Origin: Rhodospirillaceae bacterium
Lineage (GTDB): Bacteria; Pseudomonadota; Alphaproteobacteria; MPNO01; UBA2964
Reading direction: 5' to 3'
Length of the DNA stretch: 64,000 nucleotides
Assembly (NCBI GenBank): GCA_002720855.1
Contig: PBIN01000015.1
Coordinates: forward strand, 372,001-436,000
The first letter of the stretch is position 1; each line of letters opens with the position of its first letter. The translations under genes and the position numbers were made by a program. Under the pieces are notes generated by a model that worked only from the letters and a program-made list of their open reading frames with translations, had not been told where the DNA came from and made no database searches. Below are positions 36,736 to 45,122 of the stretch, piece by piece.

Positions 36736-37187
36736 CCCGTAAACAGCGCCGTATGAATTTTGTGATGTTGGGTCTGGCAACGCTCGGCACTGCTGCAGCG
36801 CTGGTGCTAACCGCACTTGAAGACAAAATTGTCTTCTTTTACAGCCCAACTGACCTCGTGACGAAAACAACAATTCCAAAGAATCAGCAATTTCGCGTTG
36901 GCGGTTTGGTCAAGGAGGGTACCTGGAAGAAACCCGAAAACGGTTTAACCCATAATTTTACGGTCACGGATTTACGACACGACATAGCGATTTCCTATAA
37001 GGGAATTATCCCCGATATCTTCCGCGAAGGTCAGGGCGTTGTGGTCCTTGGTAAAGTTCAGGCCAATGGCATCTTCCGGGCAGATGAAGTCCTTGCCAAA
37101 CATGACGAAAAATACATGCCGCCGGAAGTTGCCGCTGCTTTGAAGAAATCCGGTAAATGGGAGGGCGGCAAGGCCAGAGCAGAATGA
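36732..37187 (+). CDS. ccmE: Haem chaperone CcmE
   Basis: A 151-residue periplasmic haem chaperone anchored by one N-terminal TM. The covalent haem-binding histidine lies in 'AKHDEKYMPPEV'. The OB-fold core includes 'RVGGLVKEGTW' and 'YKGIIPDIFREGQGVVV'. The start is GTG inside the ccmD stop (GTGA). Confidence 0.95.
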   Translation: MTRKQRRMNFVMLGLATLGTAAALVLTALEDKIVFFYSPTDLVTKTTIPKNQQFRVGGLVKEGTWKKPENGLTHNFTVTDLRHDIAISYKGIIPDIFREGQGVVVLGKVQANGIFRADEVLAKHDEKYMPPEVAAALKKSGKWEGGKARAE

Positions 37188-39181
37188 TTCCCGAGATTGG
37201 ACAGTTCGCCTTGATTCTCGCGCTGGTTATCAGCCTTATACAGGGTACCCTGCCACTCGTCGGTGCCGCTAAGAACCGCACGCAATGGATTGCTGTTGCC
37301 CGTCCCGCGGCACGCGGTCAGTTCCTTTTCGTTATCACGGCGTTTTTCTGTCTTATGCAAGCCTATGTGACGTCAGATTTTTCTGTCGCCAATGTCGCGC
37401 ACAATTCCCACACCTTGAAACCGATGCTCTATAAGGTTTCTGGAGTCTGGGGCAATCATGAAGGCTCCATGGTGCTCTGGGTGGCCATCCTCGCAATATT
37501 TGGACTGGCGGTCGCGGAGTTCGGCTCCGCCCTCCCTCCTTCACTCAAAGCACGGGTTCTCGCCATTCAGGGGCTTATTGGCTTCGCCTTCCTTGCTTTT
37601 ATTCTTTTCACTTCAAATCCGTTCCTGCGGCTTGATCCCGCGCCACTTGAAGGCAATGGACTTAACCCGATCCTTCAAGATCCGGGTCTCGCCTTTCATC
37701 CCCCATTTCTTTATCTGGGCTATGTTGGCTTTTCGATGGCCTTTTCCTTTGCTGTCGCCGCCTTGATCGAAGGCCGCGTTGATCCAGCCTGGGCACGATG
37801 GGTCCGACCATGGACGCTGGCGGCGTGGTGCGCATTAACAGTGGGAATCGCACTTGGCAGCTGGTGGGCCTATTACGAACTTGGCTGGGGTGGCTGGTGG
37901 TTTTGGGATCCCGTTGAGAACGCGTCTTTTATCCCCTGGCTGGTAGGGACTGCCCTGCTCCATTCTGCGATCGTCGTTGAAAAACGCGACGCTCTGAAAA
38001 GCTGGACGGTCTTGTTGGCAATTCTTGCATTTTCAATGTCCTTACTCGGCACCTTTCTGGTGCGATCCGGTGTTCTCACCTCCGTCCATGCCTTTGCCAG
38101 CGATCCGGATCGAGGCGTCTTTATTCTCCTCCTGCTGGTCTTTGTTATCGGTGGCTCATTGACGTTGTATGCGATCAGAGCGCCTGGCCTTAAGGGTGGA
38201 GGACTGTTCGCCCCTATATCGCGTGAAGGTGCGTTGGTTTTGAATAACCTCCTGCTGACAACCGGCGCTGCAGTTGTTCTTTTGGGCACATTGTACCCTC
38301 TTATTCTCGATGCTTTTGGCGGCGGCAAAGTATCCGTCGGTCCACCCTTCTTTAATACGACGTTCGTGCCGTTAATGGTGCCGGTAATGCTCGCCGCCGT
38401 AATCGGTGCGATGCTGAGTTGGAAACGCGGCGATATAGCTGCCGTCCTTGGCCGCCTCAAGATTGCATTTATTTTTGCATTGATCGGCGTCGGCGTTACG
38501 TCCTTTTTTGCTGGTACTCTAAAAGACGTCCTTGCTGCCTTTGGCATCGGGATCGCCGCCTGGCTGATTGCCGGTAGTGCCGTCGAAATTGCCGAAAGAA
38601 TTGCCTTGTTCAAAGGTCCGGTTGCAAATTCGATGCGCCGCGCCGCAGGGTTGCCACGGTCGGCGTGGGGTATGGCCATTGCGCATGGTGCACTTGGAAT
38701 AATGGTCGCCGGGATAACCGCTTCCTCGGCGTGGCGTGTAGAAAAGATACAGTTGATGCAACCCGGCGATGTCGTGGAAATCTCGGGTTACAGCCTAATA
38801 TTTGAGGGGGCCAAAAAAATAAACGGCCCCAATTATCACGGTGATCGCGGCATATTTACGGTAACGAAAGACGGCAGGACTATTGCCGCACTCACGCCGG
38901 AAAAACGTGATTACCCCGCGGAACGGAGTCAGACAACCGAGGCAGGAATTCTGACGATGGTTAGCGGCGATCTCTATGCTGTTCTTGGAGACAAAAACCA
39001 AAGCAATGCCGCCTGGACCACCCGAATTTATTTTAATCCACTGGTCGCCTGGATATGGGTCGGTGCCATTCTCATGGCGGGGGGCGGTGTCGTTTCTCTA
39101 ACGGACCGTCGACTTCGCGTTGGCGCACCAAAGACTGCCAGGCAAAAAACTCGGCCTCAACCGAACCCGGTAGGTGCCTGA
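37184..39181 (+). CDS. ccmF: Cytochrome c haem lyase subunit CcmF
   Basis: A 665-residue polytopic membrane protein with the WWD motif 'GWGGWWFWDPVENASFIPWL' and conserved haem-ligating histidines ('WGNHEGSMVLW', 'LAFHPPFLYLG'). It attaches haem to apocytochrome c with CcmH/I. The ATG at 37184 overlaps the ccmE stop (ATGA); the frame continues upstream to 37157 but without a better start. Confidence 0.96.
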   Translation: MIPEIGQFALILALVISLIQGTLPLVGAAKNRTQWIAVARPAARGQFLFVITAFFCLMQAYVTSDFSVANVAHNSHTLKPMLYKVSGVWGNHEGSMVLWVAILAIFGLAVAEFGSALPPSLKARVLAIQGLIGFAFLAFILFTSNPFLRLDPAPLEGNGLNPILQDPGLAFHPPFLYLGYVGFSMAFSFAVAALIEGRVDPAWARWVRPWTLAAWCALTVGIALGSWWAYYELGWGGWWFWDPVENASFIPWLVGTALLHSAIVVEKRDALKSWTVLLAILAFSMSLLGTFLVRSGVLTSVHAFASDPDRGVFILLLLVFVIGGSLTLYAIRAPGLKGGGLFAPISREGALVLNNLLLTTGAAVVLLGTLYPLILDAFGGGKVSVGPPFFNTTFVPLMVPVMLAAVIGAMLSWKRGDIAAVLGRLKIAFIFALIGVGVTSFFAGTLKDVLAAFGIGIAAWLIAGSAVEIAERIALFKGPVANSMRRAAGLPRSAWGMAIAHGALGIMVAGITASSAWRVEKIQLMQPGDVVEISGYSLIFEGAKKINGPNYHGDRGIFTVTKDGRTIAALTPEKRDYPAERSQTTEAGILTMVSGDLYAVLGDKNQSNAAWTTRIYFNPLVAWIWVGAILMAGGGVVSLTDRRLRVGAPKTARQKTRPQPNPVGA

Positions 39182-39734
39182 AGTGACCGCAAAGTTCAGC
39201 CTGGGGTATTTTTTACCGGCAATTCTGACGATCGTACTTGCGTGGGTTTTCTGGTCCTATCTCGGTGAAATAAAGGATGGGAAATCAATACAGGATCTGC
39301 CATCAGCGCTGATCGACAAACCTGCACCAACCTTTAAACTTCCAGGCATATCAGCAGGAGACAAAGGCTTTGACAGTGCCGATTTGAAAGGAAGGGTGGC
39401 GCTCGTTAACGTCTGGGCGAGCTGGTGTCCGCCATGCAGGGTGGAGCACCCTCTGCTAATGCAGATGGCGCGAGAGGGGATCCCTATCTTTGGAATCAAT
39501 TACAAAGATAAACCCGACGCGGCTATGAGATTCCTGACGGAACTCGGCAACCCCTACCAAGCCATCGGGGCCGACAGAAGCGGTCGCGTTGCCATAGATT
39601 GGGGCGTCTATGGATATCCTGAGACCTATGTTATCGATGCCAAAGGTCATATTCGCTATCGCCATGTTGGACCGATAATGCCACATGATCTCGCAGAAAA
39701 AATTCGACCGCTGATCAAGGCACTTGGCAAATGA
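39174..39734 (+). CDS. ccmG: Thiol:disulfide oxidoreductase CcmG/DsbE
   Basis: A 186-residue thioredoxin-fold protein with an N-terminal TM anchor (about residues 10-28) and the active site 'WASWCPPCRVEHP'. It keeps the CXXCH cysteines of apocytochrome c reduced in the periplasm. The start is GTG (39174) overlapping ccmF by 8 nt. It overlaps ccmH by 4 nt. Confidence 0.94.
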   Translation: MPEVTAKFSLGYFLPAILTIVLAWVFWSYLGEIKDGKSIQDLPSALIDKPAPTFKLPGISAGDKGFDSADLKGRVALVNVWASWCPPCRVEHPLLMQMAREGIPIFGINYKDKPDAAMRFLTELGNPYQAIGADRSGRVAIDWGVYGYPETYVIDAKGHIRYRHVGPIMPHDLAEKIRPLIKALGK

Positions 39735-40213
39735 AACGGCTGGTTCTTCTGGGCTTTGTCATCGCCGCGGTGATCGCAGCATCACCAGTAAAAGCCGTTG
39801 AACCAAATGAAATCCTCGAGGATCCAAAGCTTGAACAACGCGCACGGGCTCTCAGCAAAGACCTTCGATGCGTGGTCTGTCAAAACCAGTCGATTGACGA
39901 CTCAAATGCCAGCCTTGCCCGCGACCTACGCGTTGTCGTTCGCGAACGGCTGCAGGCGGGAGATACCGACAAGCAAATAATCGATTTTGTCGTCGCCCGC
40001 TACGGAGAATTTGTGCTCCTGAACCCGCGGGTGAATGCGCGCACCTACCTACTCTGGGGTGGCCCGGCCCTCGTATTGATTTTCGGAATTTTAGGATTGG
40101 TTTTTTGGTTTCGGCGGCGCGGGAAGATCGCTAATGACGGCTTGAGCCCCGAGGAAGAAAAACGGCTTGCCGAGTTACTGGGTCAAACCGGCACTGAAGG
40201 GTCAGACAAGTGA
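39731..40213 (+). CDS. ccmH: Cytochrome c maturation protein CcmH
   Basis: A 160-residue protein with a signal peptide, the redox motif 'LRCVVCQNQSIDDSNA' and a C-terminal TM ('LVLIFGILGLVFWF'). It reduces apocytochrome c for the CcmF ligation step. It reads in line with ccmI, which starts 10 nt after its stop. Confidence 0.94.
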   Translation: MKRLVLLGFVIAAVIAASPVKAVEPNEILEDPKLEQRARALSKDLRCVVCQNQSIDDSNASLARDLRVVVRERLQAGDTDKQIIDFVVARYGEFVLLNPRVNARTYLLWGGPALVLIFGILGLVFWFRRRGKIANDGLSPEEEKRLAELLGQTGTEGSDK

Positions 40214-40223
40214 GAACTCATCG

Positions 40224-41648
40224 ATGATATGGATGATTCTTGCAGCAATGGCCGCGATTGCGCTGGTACTCGTTCTGCGCCCGCTTTTGGGACCAGATGA
40301 AAACGGGTCGAACCGCGCTGAGTACGATACCCAGATCTATAAAGACCAGCTGGCTGAGCTGGAACGCGACGCCGCGCGCGGCATCATTACGGAAGAGGCG
40401 GCATCCGCGGCGCGCACCGAAATAGCACGGCGATTGCTGGCTGCTGACGAAGAAGCCAAGGTTGAAACGACTATAGAGGAACCAGCGACCGGTAAAGCAA
40501 CAGCCATCATTGTTGGTATAACCATCCCCGCTTTGACGCTGAGTATTTATGCACTTACGGGTTCGCCACATTTGCAAAGTCAGCCAGGTGTGGAAACACA
40601 GGCCAAAGCCAAAGCCGCCCGCAAATCCAATGAACCTGACCTCGCCACAATCATTTCGGAGTTAAGTGCCCGCGTTAAGGAGCGGCCAGATGACCTCGAA
40701 GGCTGGCGGCTTTATGCACGTGCTCTCGCTGGGATTCGCCGCTTTGCGGATTCTGTCGCCGCATATCAAAGGGCCACCACGCTAGATCCGAAGAATGCAG
40801 ATCTATGGTCACAGTTGGCGGAAGCTCAGGTATCCGCCGCCCAAGGCAGCGTAACACCGGAAGCACGCAAATCACTGGAAAAGGCTCTGATATTAGAGCC
40901 ACGAGAGCCACGCGCCCGTTATTATGTTGGGCTTGCGGCGCACCAGGCAGGCGACATTAAGCAAGCGCTAAAAATCTGGCTACAACTTGAAGCGGATTCC
41001 GTCGCCAATGCGCCCTGGCGTAAAGTTCTTGGTGAGCGGATTGCCAACACAGCCAAACAAAACGGTGTTACGTCCATAGCACTGGCGAAAATGCGAAAAA
41101 CTATCCGCAAATCTGCAGTTGCTGATTCAATAGATGCGTTAGCGCCTGGTCCAACCGCCGATGACATAAAAGCAGCACAGGAAATGTCGGCAAAAGACCG
41201 GCAGGAAATGATCCGGGGAATGGTGCAAAGCCTTGCGGCAAAGATGGAAGAAAACCCAAACAATGCCGAGGGCTGGATACGTCTTGGGCGGTCATATGAA
41301 GTGCTTAACGAGCCTGCAAAATCCCGTGATGCCTATGGTAAAGCAGCGGCGCTTAAACCGAACGATTTGGCGGTGCTCACTGCCTATGCCGGCGCGATTG
41401 CTCGCGCTGCAGATCAAAATGCTCCCCTACCGCCCAAACTCGCCAATGTCTCGGAACGCATCCTGAGCATGCAACCAACGCATGGCGGCGCATTATGGTT
41501 TAGCGGGATCGCCAAGTTCGAAGCGGGTGACAAGATGGGGGCTAAAGAACGGTGGACGCGTTTGCTGGCCGTTCTGGATCCTAACGGCGCACAGCATGCC
41601 CATGTCGCGGAGCGCATTAAGGCGTTGGAACAACCCGCCAACCCATGA
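40224..41648 (+). CDS. ccmI: Cytochrome c maturation protein CcmI (TPR)
   Basis: A 474-residue protein with N-terminal TM ('MIWMILAAMAAIALVL'), a conserved YDTQIYKDQLAELERD region (residues about 35-50), a second TM near residue 95-115 and TPR repeats in the periplasmic part ('WRLYARALAGIRRFADSVAAY', 'WIRLGRSYEVLNEPAKSRDAY'). CcmI binds apocytochrome c and hands it to CcmF/H. The ATG at 40224 is chosen over the upstream open frame because it begins the TM. Confidence 0.92.
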   Translation: MIWMILAAMAAIALVLVLRPLLGPDENGSNRAEYDTQIYKDQLAELERDAARGIITEEAASAARTEIARRLLAADEEAKVETTIEEPATGKATAIIVGITIPALTLSIYALTGSPHLQSQPGVETQAKAKAARKSNEPDLATIISELSARVKERPDDLEGWRLYARALAGIRRFADSVAAYQRATTLDPKNADLWSQLAEAQVSAAQGSVTPEARKSLEKALILEPREPRARYYVGLAAHQAGDIKQALKIWLQLEADSVANAPWRKVLGERIANTAKQNGVTSIALAKMRKTIRKSAVADSIDALAPGPTADDIKAAQEMSAKDRQEMIRGMVQSLAAKMEENPNNAEGWIRLGRSYEVLNEPAKSRDAYGKAAALKPNDLAVLTAYAGAIARAADQNAPLPPKLANVSERILSMQPTHGGALWFSGIAKFEAGDKMGAKERWTRLLAVLDPNGAQHAHVAERIKALEQPANP

Positions 41649-42115
41649 AATCAGTTGCGGCCTGCCTGTGCTCTCTTACTGCCCTGATTTTTCTCAGTTG
41701 TGGAATGACGGGGGCGAAGGCCGACTTTGCCGCCGGCGCGAAAGCGTATGACGGCGGCGACTATGCAAAAGCCTATTCGGAGTGGAAGGAAGCGGCACAA
41801 TCAGGAGATTTGGCCGCAATGGTTGCGCTTGCTGATCTATACCGGCGCGGCGCAGGAAGATCACCGAATATAGACCTGGCGTTACACTGGTATAAGCAAG
41901 CAGCAAAGGCGGGGGATGCCATCGCTCAAATTAATCTTGCGGAAATGTACCTCAACGGCTGGGGAACTTTGCGAAACCTGCCTTTGGCGTGGGTGTGGTT
42001 TAATCGGGCTGCGAAACAGGGAAATGCGTGGGCAATGTCTCAACGTCAGATTCTTGAACGGGTTTTATCTCCTTCTGCTCTGGCTACGGCGAAGAAGATG
42101 CGTAATATACGTTAA
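41645..42115 (+). CDS. Sel1-repeat exported protein
   Basis: A 156-residue protein with a signal peptide ending near 'GAKADF' (about residue 26) and two to three Sel1/TPR-like repeats ('AMVALADLYRRGAGRSPNIDLALHWYKQAA', 'AQINLAEMYLNGWGT'). It overlaps ccmI by 4 nt, so it is the last gene of the ccm operon. A scaffold role in cytochrome maturation or elsewhere is possible but unproven. Confidence 0.82.
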   Translation: MKSVAACLCSLTALIFLSCGMTGAKADFAAGAKAYDGGDYAKAYSEWKEAAQSGDLAAMVALADLYRRGAGRSPNIDLALHWYKQAAKAGDAIAQINLAEMYLNGWGTLRNLPLAWVWFNRAAKQGNAWAMSQRQILERVLSPSALATAKKMRNIR

Positions 42116-42141
42116 AGGAATTTATTTAGAGGCCCATTGGC

Positions 42142-42504
42142 ATGACCGCACAGCGCGACAAATCAAAACAAATTCCCGGCACTACCGTTTTCGACGGTGC
42201 CGAATCCCGAAAAGGATATCGCATTAATAAATTTGCCATGTCCTTTACCGTCGCCGAAAACCGCGAGGCGTTCACCGCCGACGAAGAAGCCTATATGGAG
42301 AAATGGAATCTCAGCGATCAGGAGAGGCAGTTTCTGCGCGATCGAAACTATCGCGGTCTCATCGAAGAATGCGGCGGCAACATATATATGATCATGAAAC
42401 TCGGCACCTGCACCGGCCATGGGCTTTATCATGTCGGTGCACAACTCCGCGGCCAGACCTTCGAAGAATTTATGGAAACCCGTAACGCCTCCGGGGCGCG
42501 GTAA
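42142..42504 (+). CDS. ligA: LigA-type extradiol dioxygenase, alpha subunit
   Basis: A 120-residue protein of the protocatechuate 4,5-dioxygenase alpha (LigA) family: 'GYRINKFAMSF', 'LSDQERQFLRDRNYRGLIEECGGNIYMIMKLG', 'GLYHVGAQLRG'. It covers the active site of the beta subunit encoded 14 nt downstream. An AGAGG precedes the ATG at normal spacing. The pair may act on protocatechuate, gallate or a related catechol acid. Confidence 0.9.
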   Translation: MTAQRDKSKQIPGTTVFDGAESRKGYRINKFAMSFTVAENREAFTADEEAYMEKWNLSDQERQFLRDRNYRGLIEECGGNIYMIMKLGTCTGHGLYHVGAQLRGQTFEEFMETRNASGAR

Positions 42505-42518
42505 GGGAGAATATCGGA

Positions 42519-43358
42519 ATGGCAAAGATCGTAGGCGGTATCGGGACATCACACGTGCCATCGATTGGCAAAGCCTATGATATGGGCCAACAGGAAGAGC
42601 CCGACTGGAAGCCATTGTTTGACGCCTATAAACCCGTACAAAAATGGCTCGAAGACTTGAAACCGGATGTCGCTATCGTTGTGTACAACGATCACGGCTC
42701 AAGTATGTTCTTTGACAAGTATCCGACGTTCGCGCTTGGCGCTGCAGACGTGTATCCCATCGGCGATGAAGGATGGGGTCCGCGACCACTTCCTGATGTA
42801 CCAGGCGATCCTGAATTTTCTTGGCACCTTGCAGAACAACTCGTTTATGACGAGTTCGATATGACAATTTGCCAGGAACTTTCAGTAGAACATGGGTTTC
42901 TGGTACCGATGAATTTGTGCTTTCCGCCTGAACCCGATTGGCCGGTTGCCTCTGTGCCGGTTGCGGTCAATGTAATCCAGCATCCGCTGCCTACAGCGAC
43001 AAGGTGCTTCAAACTCGGACAAGCCATTCGCCGCGCTGTCGAGGCGTGCGATCGTGACCTGCGTGTCGTTATTTTTGGCACCGGAGGCATGTCGCATCAG
43101 CTGAACGGTACTCGTTTCGGGCATTTGAACACCGAATTCGATAACGACTTTCTTGATAAAATCGAATCCGACCCCATCGCCCTCACTAATCTGACCCATC
43201 AGGACATAATGGAAGACGCCGGTGCGGAAGCGGTGGAACTCATTATGTGGCTCACCATGCGCGGTGCGCTTTCGGACGATTTAACCCGCGTTCATCGTAA
43301 TTATTACGCGCCGATGACAACGGGAATGGGGTTGATTGTGCTCGAAGAGGGCTCATAG
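42519..43358 (+). CDS. ligB: LigB-type extradiol dioxygenase, beta (catalytic) subunit
   Basis: A 279-residue class III extradiol dioxygenase. The iron ligands fit LigB: H12 ('GTSHVPS'), H59 ('YNDHGSS') and a glutamate near residue 240 ('AGAEAVELIMW'); the acid-base histidine is H193 ('GGMSHQLNG'). With LigA it cleaves a catecholic ring meta to the hydroxyls using Fe(II) and O2. No downstream meta-pathway genes (ligC, ligI, ligJ, ligK) are in the window, so the product fate or even the substrate may differ from classical protocatechuate. Confidence 0.9.
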   Translation: MAKIVGGIGTSHVPSIGKAYDMGQQEEPDWKPLFDAYKPVQKWLEDLKPDVAIVVYNDHGSSMFFDKYPTFALGAADVYPIGDEGWGPRPLPDVPGDPEFSWHLAEQLVYDEFDMTICQELSVEHGFLVPMNLCFPPEPDWPVASVPVAVNVIQHPLPTATRCFKLGQAIRRAVEACDRDLRVVIFGTGGMSHQLNGTRFGHLNTEFDNDFLDKIESDPIALTNLTHQDIMEDAGAEAVELIMWLTMRGALSDDLTRVHRNYYAPMTTGMGLIVLEEGS

Positions 43359-43552
43359 CGCCCATAAAAAATCACTTCACTAATCCGTAAAGTATCCCAT
43401 ATCATAAAGATGGGTAGGCGTTCACCGCCTACCTGAAGAAAAAACGCGTTTGAAGCTCTTTTGAACCCGGGATTGACCGGGAGTAACTCGAGGCGTGGGG
43501 CTAAAGTCCACCGATTCTGAGTTGAGTAGACGCAGCCCGGCGCCCTGCCTGT

Positions 43553-43560
43553 GAGGAGGG
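43553..43560 (+). promoter_or_regulatory. Shine-Dalgarno of the CBS gene within a possible sequestering hairpin
   Basis: GAGGAGGG lies seven nt before the ATG at 43568. The preceding bases (CCCTGCCTGTG) can pair with it in an imperfect hairpin, which might modulate translation. The 209-nt leader also contains GGTAGGCG/CGCCTACC (43413-43433) and CCCGG/CCGGG hairpins. No known riboswitch was recognised. Confidence 0.35.
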
Positions 43561-43567
43561 TCGCATA

Positions 43568-43999
43568 ATGCACATTGAACAAATTCTGAAAACAAAAGGC
43601 TCCGATGTCGTCACTGCACGCGCTGACGAAACCATCGCCCAAGCGGCAATTCGGCTCGAAGCCAACGCTATTGGTGCGCTCGTGATTGTCGATAATGAAA
43701 ATACACCAGTCGGCATTTTTTCGGAACGCGATCTCGCACGCGGCCTAAACGAATTTGGACCCCGCCTGTCCGCAACGCCGATATCGTCTCTGATGAGTGG
43801 TAATGTTGTGACCTGCGAGCCTGATGATTTAATTTCGGATGTTATGGCGACGATGACCGAACGGCGTATCCGGCACCTGCCAGTACTGAAACGCGGGAAA
43901 CTCGCCGGCGTTGTTTCGATCGGCGATATGGTCAAAGAGCGGCTCAATGAAATTGAAACCGAGGCCAGTGCCATGCGGGCCTATATTGCCGGCGTCTAA
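43568..43999 (+). CDS. CBS-domain protein
   Basis: A 143-residue protein consisting of two CBS motifs (residues about 8-60 and 75-130; 'GALVIVDNENTPVGIFSERDLARGL' and 'RRIRHLPVLKRGKLAGVVSIGDMVK'). Such stand-alone pairs bind adenosine nucleotides as energy sensors. There is no catalytic domain, and the partner is unknown. The ATG has a strong GAGGAGGG. Confidence 0.9.
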   Translation: MHIEQILKTKGSDVVTARADETIAQAAIRLEANAIGALVIVDNENTPVGIFSERDLARGLNEFGPRLSATPISSLMSGNVVTCEPDDLISDVMATMTERRIRHLPVLKRGKLAGVVSIGDMVKERLNEIETEASAMRAYIAGV

Positions 44000-44023
44000 A
44001 TTTAGAGGTCGGTTAAAGCGGAA

Positions 44024-44962
44024 TTACCCGTTCTGAATTTGTTTGTGGAGAAGGGCTTCCCCCATACCTTCGCCAAGGCACCACTCCGCAAAATTTTCTG
44101 GTGTTGATTCCCATTGTCGCGGCTGCCAGTTATCGTCAACGACATCTGAGTCGAAATCGTACTCCGCGGCGCCGCCGCAGGGGTTTTTGAAATACCAGAA
44201 ATAACACGAAGATACCGGATGGCGTCCGGGGCCAATCATGGTCTCCCAGCCATTGCGGGTCATATTATTACCGCCGCCAAACAGCTCGTGAATTGACCCC
44301 AGCTCAAAGGCCAGATGATGAAAACTGCGCTTTCCTTTGCCTGGGTCGAGCAGAAACAGATTGTGATGGTTATTGGCATCGGCACAACGCATAAAGTACC
44401 CGCGGCCAGGATAGGAATCGGTGAGTTTGAACCCCAGCGTATCGATATAAAAATTCTTGTGGGTTTCCAGATCGTCCGTCACGTAGACGATGTGTGACAT
44501 GATGAGCGGCGTTGCCCTGTCAAATTTCTGACCACGCTGATTAAGGCGTTTGATATTGCCGGGCACATTGGTCTCGATTGAATCTGGTTTAATTGGTTCA
44601 CATTGAGCAAGGCGAAAGGCAAACCCGAATCCGAGCGGATCGGATGCGTGAAGTGTACCGTCAGCTTCTTTCGTTAATGCATCCGCGGCGGATAGTTTGT
44701 CTTTTAGAGAAGCAAGATCATCAGAGGTACGCACACCGAACGTGACCTCCCTGACGGTAGATTGCGCATCGACGGATGGTGGCGGCGGAAGATCGGGGTC
44801 ATCGCAAGGAAAAACTTCTATGGTTGCGCCGTTTTGCGCAGCGAAAACAGCATGGGAGCCATCCTCCTCGATACTCTCGAGGCCAAAATCGCGCCAGAAT
44901 TTAACCGCCGATTTTATATCTTCGACGCCATAGACGACTTTTTCGATCCCGGTGTGGTGCAT
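44024..44962 (-). CDS. VOC-family protein (two-domain, extradiol-dioxygenase-like)
   Basis: A 312-residue protein with two vicinal-oxygen-chelate modules (about 1-115 and 150-290). The second keeps a plausible metal triad: His in 'SHIVYVTDD', His in 'SFHHLAFEL' and Glu in 'AAEYDFDSD'. Length and layout match type I extradiol dioxygenases such as catechol 2,3-dioxygenases, but the similarity by eye is modest. GGGAG lies upstream of the ATG. It lies on the strand opposite ligAB, and a role in aromatic breakdown is plausible. Confidence 0.75.
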   Translation of the reverse strand: MHHTGIEKVVYGVEDIKSAVKFWRDFGLESIEEDGSHAVFAAQNGATIEVFPCDDPDLPPPPSVDAQSTVREVTFGVRTSDDLASLKDKLSAADALTKEADGTLHASDPLGFGFAFRLAQCEPIKPDSIETNVPGNIKRLNQRGQKFDRATPLIMSHIVYVTDDLETHKNFYIDTLGFKLTDSYPGRGYFMRCADANNHHNLFLLDPGKGKRSFHHLAFELGSIHELFGGGNNMTRNGWETMIGPGRHPVSSCYFWYFKNPCGGAAEYDFDSDVVDDNWQPRQWESTPENFAEWCLGEGMGEALLHKQIQNG

Positions 44963-45122
44963 ATACTTGCTCCCGAATATCCGGACTGACGTGACCTAGT
45001 TTAGCAGTTAAAAAATTATATGTGCAGTGGATGGACAAGAACACTTGGCAGTGCGGCGCAATAGATGTCTAGTTGGTGTCTTCCTGATAAAACGCTCGAA
45101 TTACTAACCCGGCAAAATCGAC

